Both the position numbers and the translations under genes were made by a program. The notes below the pieces were generated by a model. That model was not told where the DNA came from. It saw nothing but the letters and a program-made list of their open reading frames with translations, and searched no databases. Shown piece by piece: positions 1 to 7,770 of a stretch of 33,930 nt of DNA. This stretch comes from Candidatus Omnitrophota bacterium (GTDB lineage Bacteria; Omnitrophota; Gorgyraeia; JAGLLT01), in assembly GCA_023140385.1 (NCBI GenBank), contig JAGLLT010000026.1, forward strand, positions 1-33,930. Reading direction: 5' to 3'. Position 1 is the first letter of the stretch. Every line of letters starts with the position of its first letter.

Positions 1-45
1 CGCAATATGAGTTACAATGCACCAATAGAGCTCATATCTCCCTAA
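1..45 (+). CDS. Possible 3' end of an upstream gene (partial)
   Basis: Frame 1 is open from the window edge and ends at a TAA at 43-45, giving the short tail RNMSYNAPIELISP. The stop sits 4 bp before a promoter-like -35 box, which fits the end of an upstream gene. Fourteen codons are too few to identify a product, and the open stretch could be chance. Confidence 0.25.
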   Translation, partial: RNMSYNAPIELISP

Positions 46-49
46 AATC

Positions 50-78
50 TTGACAGAACATAAGCAATATGATATACT
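50..78 (+). promoter_or_regulatory. Sigma70-type promoter
   Basis: TTGACA at 50-55 and TATACT at 73-78 are separated by 17 bp, which is near consensus. A strong terminator lies only about 80 bp downstream (159-185), so transcription from here would either make a short RNA or read through to the porin gene. The match could be fortuitous in AT-rich DNA. Confidence 0.5.
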
Positions 79-100
79 TATCGCCAAAAGGATAAGTGAA

Positions 101-157
101 ATGACGCATTTCGATAAAGACAGCTATTACGTAAAGTATCTGAAAATCTTCTCTTAA
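101..157 (+). CDS. Possible 18-residue ORF between promoter and terminator
   Basis: ATG at 101 follows a weak AAAAGGATAAG ribosome site and gives MTHFDKDSYYVKYLKIFS before TAA at 155-157, two bases before a terminator stem. The same frame is open upstream to position 29. An alternative is therefore the end of a frameshifted older gene whose frame 1 portion stops at 45. No family is recognised. It could also be only the body of a small RNA. Confidence 0.2.
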   Translation: MTHFDKDSYYVKYLKIFS

Positions 158-158
158 A

Positions 159-185
159 CCTCCGCTTTAAAGCGGGGGTTTTTTT
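159..185 (+). terminator. Rho-independent terminator
   Basis: A GC-rich palindrome (CCTCCGCTTT paired with AAAGCGGGGG, with one T-G wobble) at 159-178 is followed directly by seven T residues at 179-185. This is a textbook intrinsic terminator. It separates the upstream unit from the porin gene. Confidence 0.85.
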
Positions 186-240
186 ATGGAAGCAAAAAGA
201 CGTTAATTTAAACTTCGGGACTCATTAAAGGGGCAGGCAG

Positions 241-1563
241 ATGAAAAAAGTTCTTTTTTTAGTTATAGGGGTGATTATTTTGTTTTTGTGTAGTTCTGTT
301 TCAGTAGAAGCGGGCGCTTATAAGGCCGCTGGTATTGGAGCCAAGTCTCTTTCAAGAGGAGGAGGCATTGGGGCGGTAGATGACTACACGGCAATCTTTT
401 GGAATCCCGCCGGCTTAACTCAAGTCGAAGAGAGCCACTTTACCATAGAGCCGCATTATCTTCACCTGAAGCAGGTTGACGGCAACTCGGTGAAGAACTA
501 CGATATTGCTAATTACAGCAATATGCAGGGGGACAGCTTTCTACGGATATACAATACACCGGGTACGGCTGTAGAGCCGGCTCAATTTGATAAAACAAGT
601 GCCATATATAGCAGTATAAGCCCCACTACGAGCTTCGGAGGGTCTTTTGAAATCAAGGGTTTTGATTTTGGCTTAGGCATATATACTCCCGCGGCGCTTA
701 GCACCGACTGGGAATGCTCGACGCGGGATTTAGTTAATAATGCCCTCATAGAAGCCGATTTCTTTTCCGGAATAAAAATGACCGCCTACAACATTTCTGT
801 AGCTAAGGAGATAAATTCTTATTTATCAATAGGAGCCGGCGTAAATTACCTGACAGGTGAAATGGAGGTAGAGGCTGAAAAGAGATATAGCTCTCAAGCG
901 GCGCCCGCGCTGGATTACCGGTTTGACTATAAGGAAGAAGCGGAAGGCGATGGAGTTGAGGGGGTGTTTGGGGTATTATTCAAGCCCCTTTCTAATTTAA
1001 AGATCGGCGGTGTATATCGAAGCGGCGCGGAGATGACCTTAAAAGGAGACTCATATTATAAGCACACCGCTTTAGGGATAGATGAAAGTAGTGATTATAC
1101 CCAGGATTATGATTTTCCTAATAGCTATGGAATAGGTTTGGCTTATGAGCCGGTTTCGGAACTGACCTTGCTGCTTGAGTGGGAGCGGACAGGCTGGGAT
1201 AGAGTAAAGAGAGATATAAATTACGACCTTGTTGGTGGAGCCGCGCTGATAGATGTAGACATAGATTGGGAGTGGAAGGATTCTAATCAGGTGCGTTTGG
1301 GGGCGGAGTACCGGGTTTCTCCTGAATTATCCGCGCGGGGCAGTATAGCCTGGGATGAGTCTCCTTTATCGGATGAAACGGTGAGTATAACCAATGTAGT
1401 TGATATAGATAAAATATACCTGTATTTAGGGTTAGGCTATCAGAGAAATAACTTTCAGTTTAACGCGGGGTATGCCTACGGCTTTGGCGACGATACTATT
1501 GACGGGGTTGATTATGAAATAATACTACATAACGTGATGTTGGGGGGCAGCTATTTCTTTTAA
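241..1563 (+). CDS. FadL/OmpP1-family outer membrane transport protein
   Basis: This 440-residue protein is predicted to be an outer-membrane beta-barrel that lets hydrophobic compounds cross the outer membrane, as FadL and TodX family members do. A signal peptide covers about residues 1-24 and ends near VEAGA. It is followed by the FadL-type N-terminal stretch with SRGG, DDYTAIFWNPAG and an early hatch region. The rest is rich in alternating aromatic and polar strands, and the chain ends in aromatic residues (SYFF), as is usual for barrels recognised by the BAM machinery. The ATG at 241 is preceded by AAAGGGG at 227-233. The length fits the family (about 400-460). The substrate cannot be read from the sequence. 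The next gene starts only 17 bp after the stop, so the porin may be cotranscribed with the signalling cluster. Confidence 0.85.
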   Translation: MKKVLFLVIGVIILFLCSSVSVEAGAYKAAGIGAKSLSRGGGIGAVDDYTAIFWNPAGLTQVEESHFTIEPHYLHLKQVDGNSVKNYDIANYSNMQGDSFLRIYNTPGTAVEPAQFDKTSAIYSSISPTTSFGGSFEIKGFDFGLGIYTPAALSTDWECSTRDLVNNALIEADFFSGIKMTAYNISVAKEINSYLSIGAGVNYLTGEMEVEAEKRYSSQAAPALDYRFDYKEEAEGDGVEGVFGVLFKPLSNLKIGGVYRSGAEMTLKGDSYYKHTALGIDESSDYTQDYDFPNSYGIGLAYEPVSELTLLLEWERTGWDRVKRDINYDLVGGAALIDVDIDWEWKDSNQVRLGAEYRVSPELSARGSIAWDESPLSDETVSITNVVDIDKIYLYLGLGYQRNNFQFNAGYAYGFGDDTIDGVDYEIILHNVMLGGSYFF

Positions 1564-1580
1564 AAGCGGAGGTGACAGCA

Positions 1581-3143
1581 ATGGATGACGAAAGGAAATA
1601 TGGAAGCGGCAGCTTGGAGAAAAGAAGGTTTACGCGCATAGTTAAGACTGTTCCGGTTGAGTTTAAATCCTGTCAGGCAGTGTCAGGGGGAGCGACTGCC
1701 AGAGATGTGAGTGAGGGTGGTTTGTGTATAGAGGCAGAACAGATAGAGCAGGAATCATTGCGGGAGTTACTATCTAAAAAGGCAGAAGTAAGCATAAAGA
1801 TAGATTTGCCGTCTGAATTTGGCGCGGTTGAGGTTGCGGCTCAAATTGCCTGGATAAAAGATAAAGAGGCTTCTGAGGGTAAGTTGTGTTTTGGGGTGAG
1901 ATTTACCGGGATACCCGAAGAATATCAGGGCAAAATTAAATTATATATTGAGCGTCAATCAAAGATAACGAAGTTGGATTTTGTTCCTAGAAAAAAGGAT
2001 AAAAATTTTGATCCTGAATTTGTTGCCCATAGGCGCCAGTGGCTAAGCGAAAAGACAAATACCAGATTTTTTCACACCGGTTATTTTTCTACTCCCAGTG
2101 AGGACATGAAAGGGAATATAGAGAACTTAATTGGTGTGACACAGATTCCTATTGGTGTTGCAGGACCGTTAAAAATAAACGGTCAATATGCCAAAGGAAC
2201 CTTTTATATTCCCCTTGCTACCACCGAAGGTACGCTAGTAGAAACATATCAACGGGGAATGCTTGTAATTACTAAAGCAGGTGGCGCAAATGTGATTGTT
2301 ACTAAGGATGTAATTAATGTTTCACCGGTCTTTATTTTGGAAGATATCTCTAAAATTAAGGGTTTCATTCTTTGGGTTGAAGAAAATTTTGAAAAGATCA
2401 AAGAAAAAGCAGAAAAAACGACAAGATATGGCAAGTTATTAAAAATTACACCTTTGTTCCTAGGAAAAAGAGTTATACTGAACTTTTGCTATACTACGGG
2501 GGACGCCATGGGGCTAAATATGATTAATATAGCCACGGATCGAGCCTGTGAATATATTAGGGAAAATGTAAAAACAGAAGGATTTTATCTGCGTTCTAAT
2601 TTTTCTTCTGATAAGAAAGCCTCGGTTTATAATTTAATTACAGGTTATGGAAAAGAAGTTTTAGTAGAGGTGACGCTTTCTAAAAAAATAGTTAATAGGT
2701 ATTTAAATTCTACACCAGAAGAAATTTACAATTTTTGGTATGTAGGTTTTCTTGGAAGTTATCAGGCAGGAATGATTGGTCTGAATGCTCATTTTGCTAA
2801 TGGTTTGGCTGCTATTTTTATTGCTTGTGGTCAAGATGTAGCTCAGATAATAAATGCTAATGTTGGAATTGTTATGTGTGAGATTACAAAAAATGGCGAT
2901 TTATGTATAAGTGCAAAGTTTCCAAATCTTGTGATTGGTACAGTAGGAGGGGGCACTTCTTTAAAAACTCAACGTGAATGTTTAGAGTCTATAGGATGCT
3001 ATGGTTCAGATAAAGCAAAAAAATTTGCTGAGATTGTAGCGGCTTCCATTTTAGCTGGAGAGATTTCAATTTGTGCAGCTTTAGCAAGCGGGGTATTTAT
3101 TAAGGCGCACGAAACCAAAAGAAATATTGCCCACACAGAGTAG
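1581..3143 (+). CDS. PilZ domain fused to class I HMG-CoA reductase
   Basis: This 520-residue protein joins two domains. Residues about 12-125 form a PilZ domain with both c-di-GMP-binding motifs: R15xxxR19 and D42xS44xxG47. Residues about 135-515 form a full HMG-CoA reductase, which reduces HMG-CoA to mevalonate with NAD(P)H. The four catalytic residues known from class I enzymes are all present: Glu216 in TTEG, Lys345 in SDKK, Asp419 in GQD and His510 near the C terminus. The cofactor motif GDAMGLNM and the GTVGGGTSLKTQREC motif are also intact. The ATG at 1581 is chosen over a GTG nine bases upstream because GGAGGTG at 1568-1574 is well placed for it. The reductase part is markedly more AT-rich than the PilZ part. 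A histidine kinase and an HD-GYP gene follow directly. c-di-GMP control of the reductase is inferred. Confidence 0.9.
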   Translation: MDDERKYGSGSLEKRRFTRIVKTVPVEFKSCQAVSGGATARDVSEGGLCIEAEQIEQESLRELLSKKAEVSIKIDLPSEFGAVEVAAQIAWIKDKEASEGKLCFGVRFTGIPEEYQGKIKLYIERQSKITKLDFVPRKKDKNFDPEFVAHRRQWLSEKTNTRFFHTGYFSTPSEDMKGNIENLIGVTQIPIGVAGPLKINGQYAKGTFYIPLATTEGTLVETYQRGMLVITKAGGANVIVTKDVINVSPVFILEDISKIKGFILWVEENFEKIKEKAEKTTRYGKLLKITPLFLGKRVILNFCYTTGDAMGLNMINIATDRACEYIRENVKTEGFYLRSNFSSDKKASVYNLITGYGKEVLVEVTLSKKIVNRYLNSTPEEIYNFWYVGFLGSYQAGMIGLNAHFANGLAAIFIACGQDVAQIINANVGIVMCEITKNGDLCISAKFPNLVIGTVGGGTSLKTQRECLESIGCYGSDKAKKFAEIVAASILAGEISICAALASGVFIKAHETKRNIAHTE

Positions 3144-3166
3144 CAAGAATTAAAAAAAGAGGATAA

Positions 3167-5281
3167 ATGCTTACCTATTTTGTAGCATTATGTTTTATAA
3201 CAGCCTTTTTTAGTTTATTTGCCGGTTCTTTTGTCTATTTAAAAAATAGAAAAGGAGCCCTCAATAGTGCTTTTGCTCTTTTGTGCCTAAGTGCATTTAT
3301 TTGGAGTGGAGGCTTAGGATTTGAGGTAATTTCTTCAAGTCAAAAGATAGGATTTTTCTGGTCAAGATTTCTCCATATGGGAGTAATTTTCATTACTCCT
3401 ACCTATTTACATGTTGTTGTTATTTTAGTGGGGCTTTATGAAAAAAAGAAGAGAATACTCAGCGGGGCATATGTCATTGCCTTTATTCTTTTTTTCTGCA
3501 ACTTTACCAACCTACTTGTTGAGGGCGTAAGTCCTAAATTATACTTTAATTATTATACCGATCCTGGTATGTTATACCCTTTACTGCTTTTGCTCTTTTT
3601 TTCATGTATGGGTTATGGTTTTTATCTGTTGGCCGCGGGATGCAGGAGGTTTTCTGGATTTAGACGCAATCAAATTAAATATTTTTTAATCGCAACACTT
3701 ATGGGGTATGTTGGTGGTACTCCTACCTATCTCCCCGTATCTAATATTTTTATTCACCCTTTTTATATGTGTTTGCTGCCAGTCTACTACTGCGTTCTTG
3801 CGTACTCTATTGTTAAATACCGCTTAATGGATATTAATATTATGTTTACCAAGGGGATTGTTTACATACTTTTGTTATTGTTGTCATCAGCAACATACCT
3901 TGGCCTTGCGTTTAGTGTTGATAAAATATTCTCACAGTATTCGGGGTACAATTCAAGCATGTCACACCTTCTCATTTTTTTGTTATTGATAGCCGGAATT
4001 ATACACGTGACTCCGCAGTTAAAAATTAAAACGGAAAAGGCGGTAGAAAAGGTATTGTTTAAGAATAAATATTTGTATCGTATTGCCTTGCAAAAATTTG
4101 GCAATAGGATTACTTATGACCTTTCTCAGGAAAAGCTTTTAAGTAACACGGTTAGTTTTATATCCAAGGTTATGCAGATACCCTATGTTTCAATTATGGT
4201 GAAAAATGAAATTTATGGCCATTATACTTACGGAGCTTCGGTTGGTTTTGACGATGATGAAATCAAAGGCTTAGAGTTTGCTGAAGACAGCGAATTAGTT
4301 AACTGGCTGTCTGACAATAAAGCGGTTCTGATTAAAGATGAGATGGAGAAAATACTTCCTTTAGAAAAAACACACCTTCTTGGTGAAGATATGGATAGGG
4401 TGAAGGCTTGTTTATGCATACCCTTATATGCCTCGGTTGACGTTATCGGTTTTCTGTGTCTATCTGAACGCGCGGCCAATGAAATATACTCACACATAGA
4501 TATAGGCTTGCTTCAGAGTATAGCCGGTCAAATTTCTCTGGTTATCGCCTATAAGCGCTTAGAGGATCACATGCTTCAGACGGAGAAGTTGGCTTCTTTA
4601 GGCACTTTGGCGGCCGGCCTTGCCCATGAGATAAAAAATCCTCTTTCAAGTATTCAAATTTTTGCTCAACTCTTTCCGCAGAAATACAACGATGAGGAAT
4701 TCAGAAATAAATTTAACAGGGTTGTAGTCCGAGATGTGCTCAGGATATCCAAGTTGATAGATAACGTATTGTCCCTTACTAAATCTAAGCCGGCTGAAGT
4801 TGTTCCTCATGACATCAATGATATAGTTGATGATACCTTGTCGCTGCTAAATAGCGAACTCTTAAAGAACAAAGTCAAGGTTATTAAGTCTTATGGTAAA
4901 CTGCCTCTTGTAAACTGTAACAATGAAGAGCTGAAGCAGGTCTTCCTGAATATTATTATAAACGCTATGCATGCTATGCCCGATGGAGGCACATTAAAAA
5001 TTACTTCTACTTTGGGCCCCCTTGCCACTTCGCGAAGTATAGAAAAAAGGCGTATTTTCGCGAGAATAAAAATTGAGGATAGCGGCTGTGGAATAGAAGA
5101 GAAGGTATTAAATAAACTATTTGACCCGTTTTTTACTACCAGGGCAGAGGGGACCGGTTTGGGCCTGGCGCTGGCTCATCGTATTATCAAGCAGCATCGT
5201 GGTTTTATTGGAGTAGAGTCTAAATTGGGGGAGGGCACGGTATTTTGGATAGACCTTCCGGTTGTCCGAGGTGAAACTTAA
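3167..5281 (+). CDS. Membrane-bound 7TM-GAF sensor histidine kinase
   Basis: This 704-residue sensor kinase begins with about 225 residues of closely spaced hydrophobic helices, resembling the N-terminal 7TM histidine kinase module, with one further helix near residues 235-265. A GAF-like sensor region spans about 300-460. The dimerisation domain has the phospho-accepting His487 in LAHEIKNPLSS. The ATPase domain has an N box (FLNIIINAMHAM), a G1 box (EDSGCGIEE), FDPFFTT and a G2 box (GTGLGLALAHRI), so it should be active. Between the N box and G1 there is an extended loop containing a perfect 12-bp palindrome at 5027-5038. The gene starts 23 bp after the PilZ-reductase stop and 16 bp before the response regulator, which is its obvious phosphotransfer partner. 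The signal sensed is unknown. Confidence 0.93.
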   Translation: MLTYFVALCFITAFFSLFAGSFVYLKNRKGALNSAFALLCLSAFIWSGGLGFEVISSSQKIGFFWSRFLHMGVIFITPTYLHVVVILVGLYEKKKRILSGAYVIAFILFFCNFTNLLVEGVSPKLYFNYYTDPGMLYPLLLLLFFSCMGYGFYLLAAGCRRFSGFRRNQIKYFLIATLMGYVGGTPTYLPVSNIFIHPFYMCLLPVYYCVLAYSIVKYRLMDINIMFTKGIVYILLLLLSSATYLGLAFSVDKIFSQYSGYNSSMSHLLIFLLLIAGIIHVTPQLKIKTEKAVEKVLFKNKYLYRIALQKFGNRITYDLSQEKLLSNTVSFISKVMQIPYVSIMVKNEIYGHYTYGASVGFDDDEIKGLEFAEDSELVNWLSDNKAVLIKDEMEKILPLEKTHLLGEDMDRVKACLCIPLYASVDVIGFLCLSERAANEIYSHIDIGLLQSIAGQISLVIAYKRLEDHMLQTEKLASLGTLAAGLAHEIKNPLSSIQIFAQLFPQKYNDEEFRNKFNRVVVRDVLRISKLIDNVLSLTKSKPAEVVPHDINDIVDDTLSLLNSELLKNKVKVIKSYGKLPLVNCNNEELKQVFLNIIINAMHAMPDGGTLKITSTLGPLATSRSIEKRRIFARIKIEDSGCGIEEKVLNKLFDPFFTTRAEGTGLGLALAHRIIKQHRGFIGVESKLGEGTVFWIDLPVVRGET

Positions 5282-5297
5282 GGCGAGAGGGAATATT

Positions 5298-6275
5298 ATG
5301 AACGAACGCATATTGGTAGTTGATGATGAACTTGGAATCAGAGAGTCATTGCAAATGATGTTGAGTGATGAGTATGAAGTCTCTATGGCTGACAGCGGCG
5401 ATGAGTGTCTTAAGGTACTTAAAAAAGACCGCGCGTTTTCTCTATTAATACTGGATGTAAGAATGCCGGGCTTAAGCGGGATAGAGGTTTTAAAGAGGGT
5501 AAAAAAGATGAGCCCTTCTTTGTCGGTGATTATTTTGACGGCAGTAGATACGCATGAGGCGGTGGTTGAGGCTTTAAAGTTTGGGGCAGAGGACTTTATT
5601 GCCAAACCGGTTGATATATATCATATGCGGGAAGTCATAAAAAAAGCTTTATCCAAGCCCAAAGAGGATAAAGCGCGAGTAAAAAAAAAGCCGATTTCAG
5701 TAGATGAGGTTTTGAATGAAAACTTCATGGAAGCCATTCAGGTTTTAACTGAGATAATTGAGGCTAAAGACCCCTACCTTAAAAGACATTCTAAGTGGAC
5801 TACCGAGTATGCTATAGCCATTGCCAGCAAGTTAGGGCTTTCTGAGGAACAAATGGATGTAATAAGGCAAACCTGTTTGCTTCACGATATCGGCAAGGTA
5901 GGGATTAGTGATGTTATTCTGCAGAAAAAAACAAAGCTTGCCCCTGAGCAGTGGGAGGCGCTGAAGAAGCATCCTGTAATTGGCGAAAAAATACTCAAAA
6001 ATTTTAGGCTTTTGCGCATTGAACAAAAAATGGTTCGCCATCATCATGAGCGGTATGATGGAAGTGGCTATCCGGATGGTTTAAGGGCAGAAGAAATTCC
6101 TCTCTACGCCCGTATCTTATCAGTCGCGGATGCTTTTGAATCTATGACCGCCGGCCGTGTATACAAAAAACCCCTTTCCAGCAAAGATGCCATAGAAGAG
6201 ATTAAAGCGGGAAGCGGTACGCAATTTGACCCCAAAATAGTGAATGTTTTTGTTGCCTTAGTTACAAAGAAGTAG
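5298..6275 (+). CDS. Response regulator with HD-GYP c-di-GMP phosphodiesterase domain
   Basis: This 325-residue two-domain regulator has a receiver domain at about 1-120, with acidic pocket residues D9 and D10, phospho-acceptor Asp53 in ILDVRMPG, a conserved Thr in LTAVD and Lys in AKPVD. An HD-GYP domain at about 145-320 has the metal-binding pair His196-Asp197 and the diagnostic HHExxDGxGYP signature at 249-259. Active HD-GYP proteins hydrolyse c-di-GMP to GMP. The ATG at 5298 is preferred over a TTG at 5262 that lies inside the kinase gene, because a GAGAGGG ribosome site sits just upstream. The neighbouring kinase probably phosphorylates it, and the PilZ-reductase two genes upstream is a candidate target of the c-di-GMP it controls. 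Confidence 0.93.
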   Translation: MNERILVVDDELGIRESLQMMLSDEYEVSMADSGDECLKVLKKDRAFSLLILDVRMPGLSGIEVLKRVKKMSPSLSVIILTAVDTHEAVVEALKFGAEDFIAKPVDIYHMREVIKKALSKPKEDKARVKKKPISVDEVLNENFMEAIQVLTEIIEAKDPYLKRHSKWTTEYAIAIASKLGLSEEQMDVIRQTCLLHDIGKVGISDVILQKKTKLAPEQWEALKKHPVIGEKILKNFRLLRIEQKMVRHHHERYDGSGYPDGLRAEEIPLYARILSVADAFESMTAGRVYKKPLSSKDAIEEIKAGSGTQFDPKIVNVFVALVTKK

Positions 6276-6334
6276 TAAAATCTAATACTGTAAAGTCCGC
6301 GGAAAATACATACCTGAGAAAGAGCGCTTAATTT

Positions 6335-7060
6335 ATGATTATTGCTAAAAACATAACCAAATATTTCGGAGAGCTTCAGGCCTTAAAGAATGTCTCATTT
6401 GAAATTAATAAAGGGGAAATTATTGGTTTTTTGGGGCAGAATGGCGCCGGCAAGACTACGCTTATGCGCATTTTGACTTCCTATCTTCCCGCCGCGTCCG
6501 GCCAGGTTTTCATTGACGGGCAGGAGGTGTCTAAGAACTCTTTGACTGTTCGCAAAAAAATAGGATATTTACCTGAAACGCCGCCGCTTTATTCTGATAT
6601 GACGGTAAGAGATTACCTTAAATTTGCCGCGCGGCTAAAAGACGTCCCGGCTAAACGGCAGTGTATTCAGATAGATAAAGCTTTAGGGGAGTGTAACCTC
6701 AAAGATGTCCGGCATAAAATCATCGGCACTCTTTCTAAAGGATATAAGCAAAGGGTGGGCATTGCTCAGGCTATAATTAATAATCCCGAAATTTTAATAT
6801 TGGATGAACCGACAATAGGCCTGGATCCGACCCAAATTATACAAGTGCGCGCTCTTATCAAAAATTTGGAGTATGAAAGAACCGTTATATTAAGCACGCA
6901 TATCCTCTCAGAGATTCAACAGATTGCTCATAGAGTTTTAATTATTAAGGCCGGCGAAGTTATTGTCGATAAAACCTTAAAAGATCTCCTAAAGGAATTC
7001 AATGCGGACCTTGAGGGTATATTTTTAAAACTGCATTTGGCTAAGGAGAACCAGGGGTAA
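6335..7060 (+). CDS. ABC transporter ATP-binding protein (ABC-2/GldA type)
   Basis: This 241-residue ATPase powers an ABC-2-type export system. It has a Walker A motif GQNGAGKTT at 34-42, an ABC signature in LSKGYKQRVG around residue 135, a Walker B ILILDEP followed by the D-loop region, and the switch histidine in LSTHIL. It resembles the ATP-binding subunits of the GldA and NatA groups. Its stop overlaps the start of the permease gene by one base (TAATG), so translation is probably coupled. The third gene encodes a GldG-like accessory protein. The set resembles the GldA-GldF-GldG complex, which occurs widely in non-gliding bacteria too, so gliding motility should not be assumed. The substrate is unknown. 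No clear promoter was found in the 59-bp gap upstream. Confidence 0.92.
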   Translation: MIIAKNITKYFGELQALKNVSFEINKGEIIGFLGQNGAGKTTLMRILTSYLPAASGQVFIDGQEVSKNSLTVRKKIGYLPETPPLYSDMTVRDYLKFAARLKDVPAKRQCIQIDKALGECNLKDVRHKIIGTLSKGYKQRVGIAQAIINNPEILILDEPTIGLDPTQIIQVRALIKNLEYERTVILSTHILSEIQQIAHRVLIIKAGEVIVDKTLKDLLKEFNADLEGIFLKLHLAKENQG

Positions 7061-7770
7061 TGAAGAAGATTTTTGCTATTGCCAAAAAAGAACTAAAAGC
7101 CTATTTCAAATCTCCTATCGCCTATATTGTTTTAATCGTTACTATTTGCGTTTTTAATATATTTTTTTTCCTGATTATTGACGGGGACAGGGAAGCTGAT
7201 TTACGCGATGTATTTAAAGTTATGGAATTTTTGTTTATCTTCATTGTGCCGCTTCTGACTATGAAAATATTCGCGGAAGAAAAACTTTCCGGGACTATGG
7301 AATTCCTTATGACCACTCCTACGACAAATACAGCAATCGTTGTTGGTAAATATTTAGGCAGTTTAATGTTTTTCACTATAATTATCTGGATAACATCAAG
7401 TTATTATTTTATTATCGAATTTTTCGGCCAGCCCGACCGCCTGACTATATTAGCCGGATATTTGGGTATTTGGCTGGAGGGCGCCTTATTTATTGCTATC
7501 GGCATATTAATCTCTTCCTGGACAAAGAATCAGATTGTTGCCGCCATTACTTCTTACGCGGTCTTGTTTTTATTGTATTTTTCGATAAGTTTCATTAAAT
7601 ATTTCAACAGCTGGGCGGAAGCCGTGGTCCGATATATTGCTGTCTGGAGTCACACCGGGAATCTTGCCGCGGGCATTATTACTACGGCGGATTTGGTGTA
7701 TTATATAAGCGGCATTTTTGTTTGTATTGTATTCACAAGACTTAGTATTGAGAATCGATTATGGCGTTAA
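7060..7770 (+). CDS. ABC-2 type permease (GldF-like)
   Basis: This 236-residue integral membrane protein has about six hydrophobic helices, near residues 18-42, 58-75, 95-120, 135-155, 165-185 and 210-230. A positively charged start (MKKIFAIAKKELKAYFKSP) is typical of ABC-2 permeases, and the EKLSGTMEFLMTTP segment matches the conserved cytoplasmic motif after the second helix of that family. It forms the transmembrane channel for the upstream ATPase. The start codon overlaps the ATPase stop and the 3' end overlaps the next gene by 10 bp, so all three form a translationally coupled operon. The length is normal for a single-domain GldF-type subunit. Confidence 0.9.
   Translation: MKKIFAIAKKELKAYFKSPIAYIVLIVTICVFNIFFFLIIDGDREADLRDVFKVMEFLFIFIVPLLTMKIFAEEKLSGTMEFLMTTPTTNTAIVVGKYLGSLMFFTIIIWITSSYYFIIEFFGQPDRLTILAGYLGIWLEGALFIAIGILISSWTKNQIVAAITSYAVLFLLYFSISFIKYFNSWAEAVVRYIAVWSHTGNLAAGIITTADLVYYISGIFVCIVFTRLSIENRLWR

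Noticed and set aside
5262-5297. Upstream TTG start for the HD-GYP regulator
   Set aside because: It overlaps the kinase gene and adds a non-conserved extension before the receiver domain; the ATG at 5298 has a good ribosome site.
5117-5605. 162-codon open frame on the - strand
   Set aside because: It lies opposite conserved kinase and receiver coding sequence, has no recognisable family features and is best explained as a shadow.
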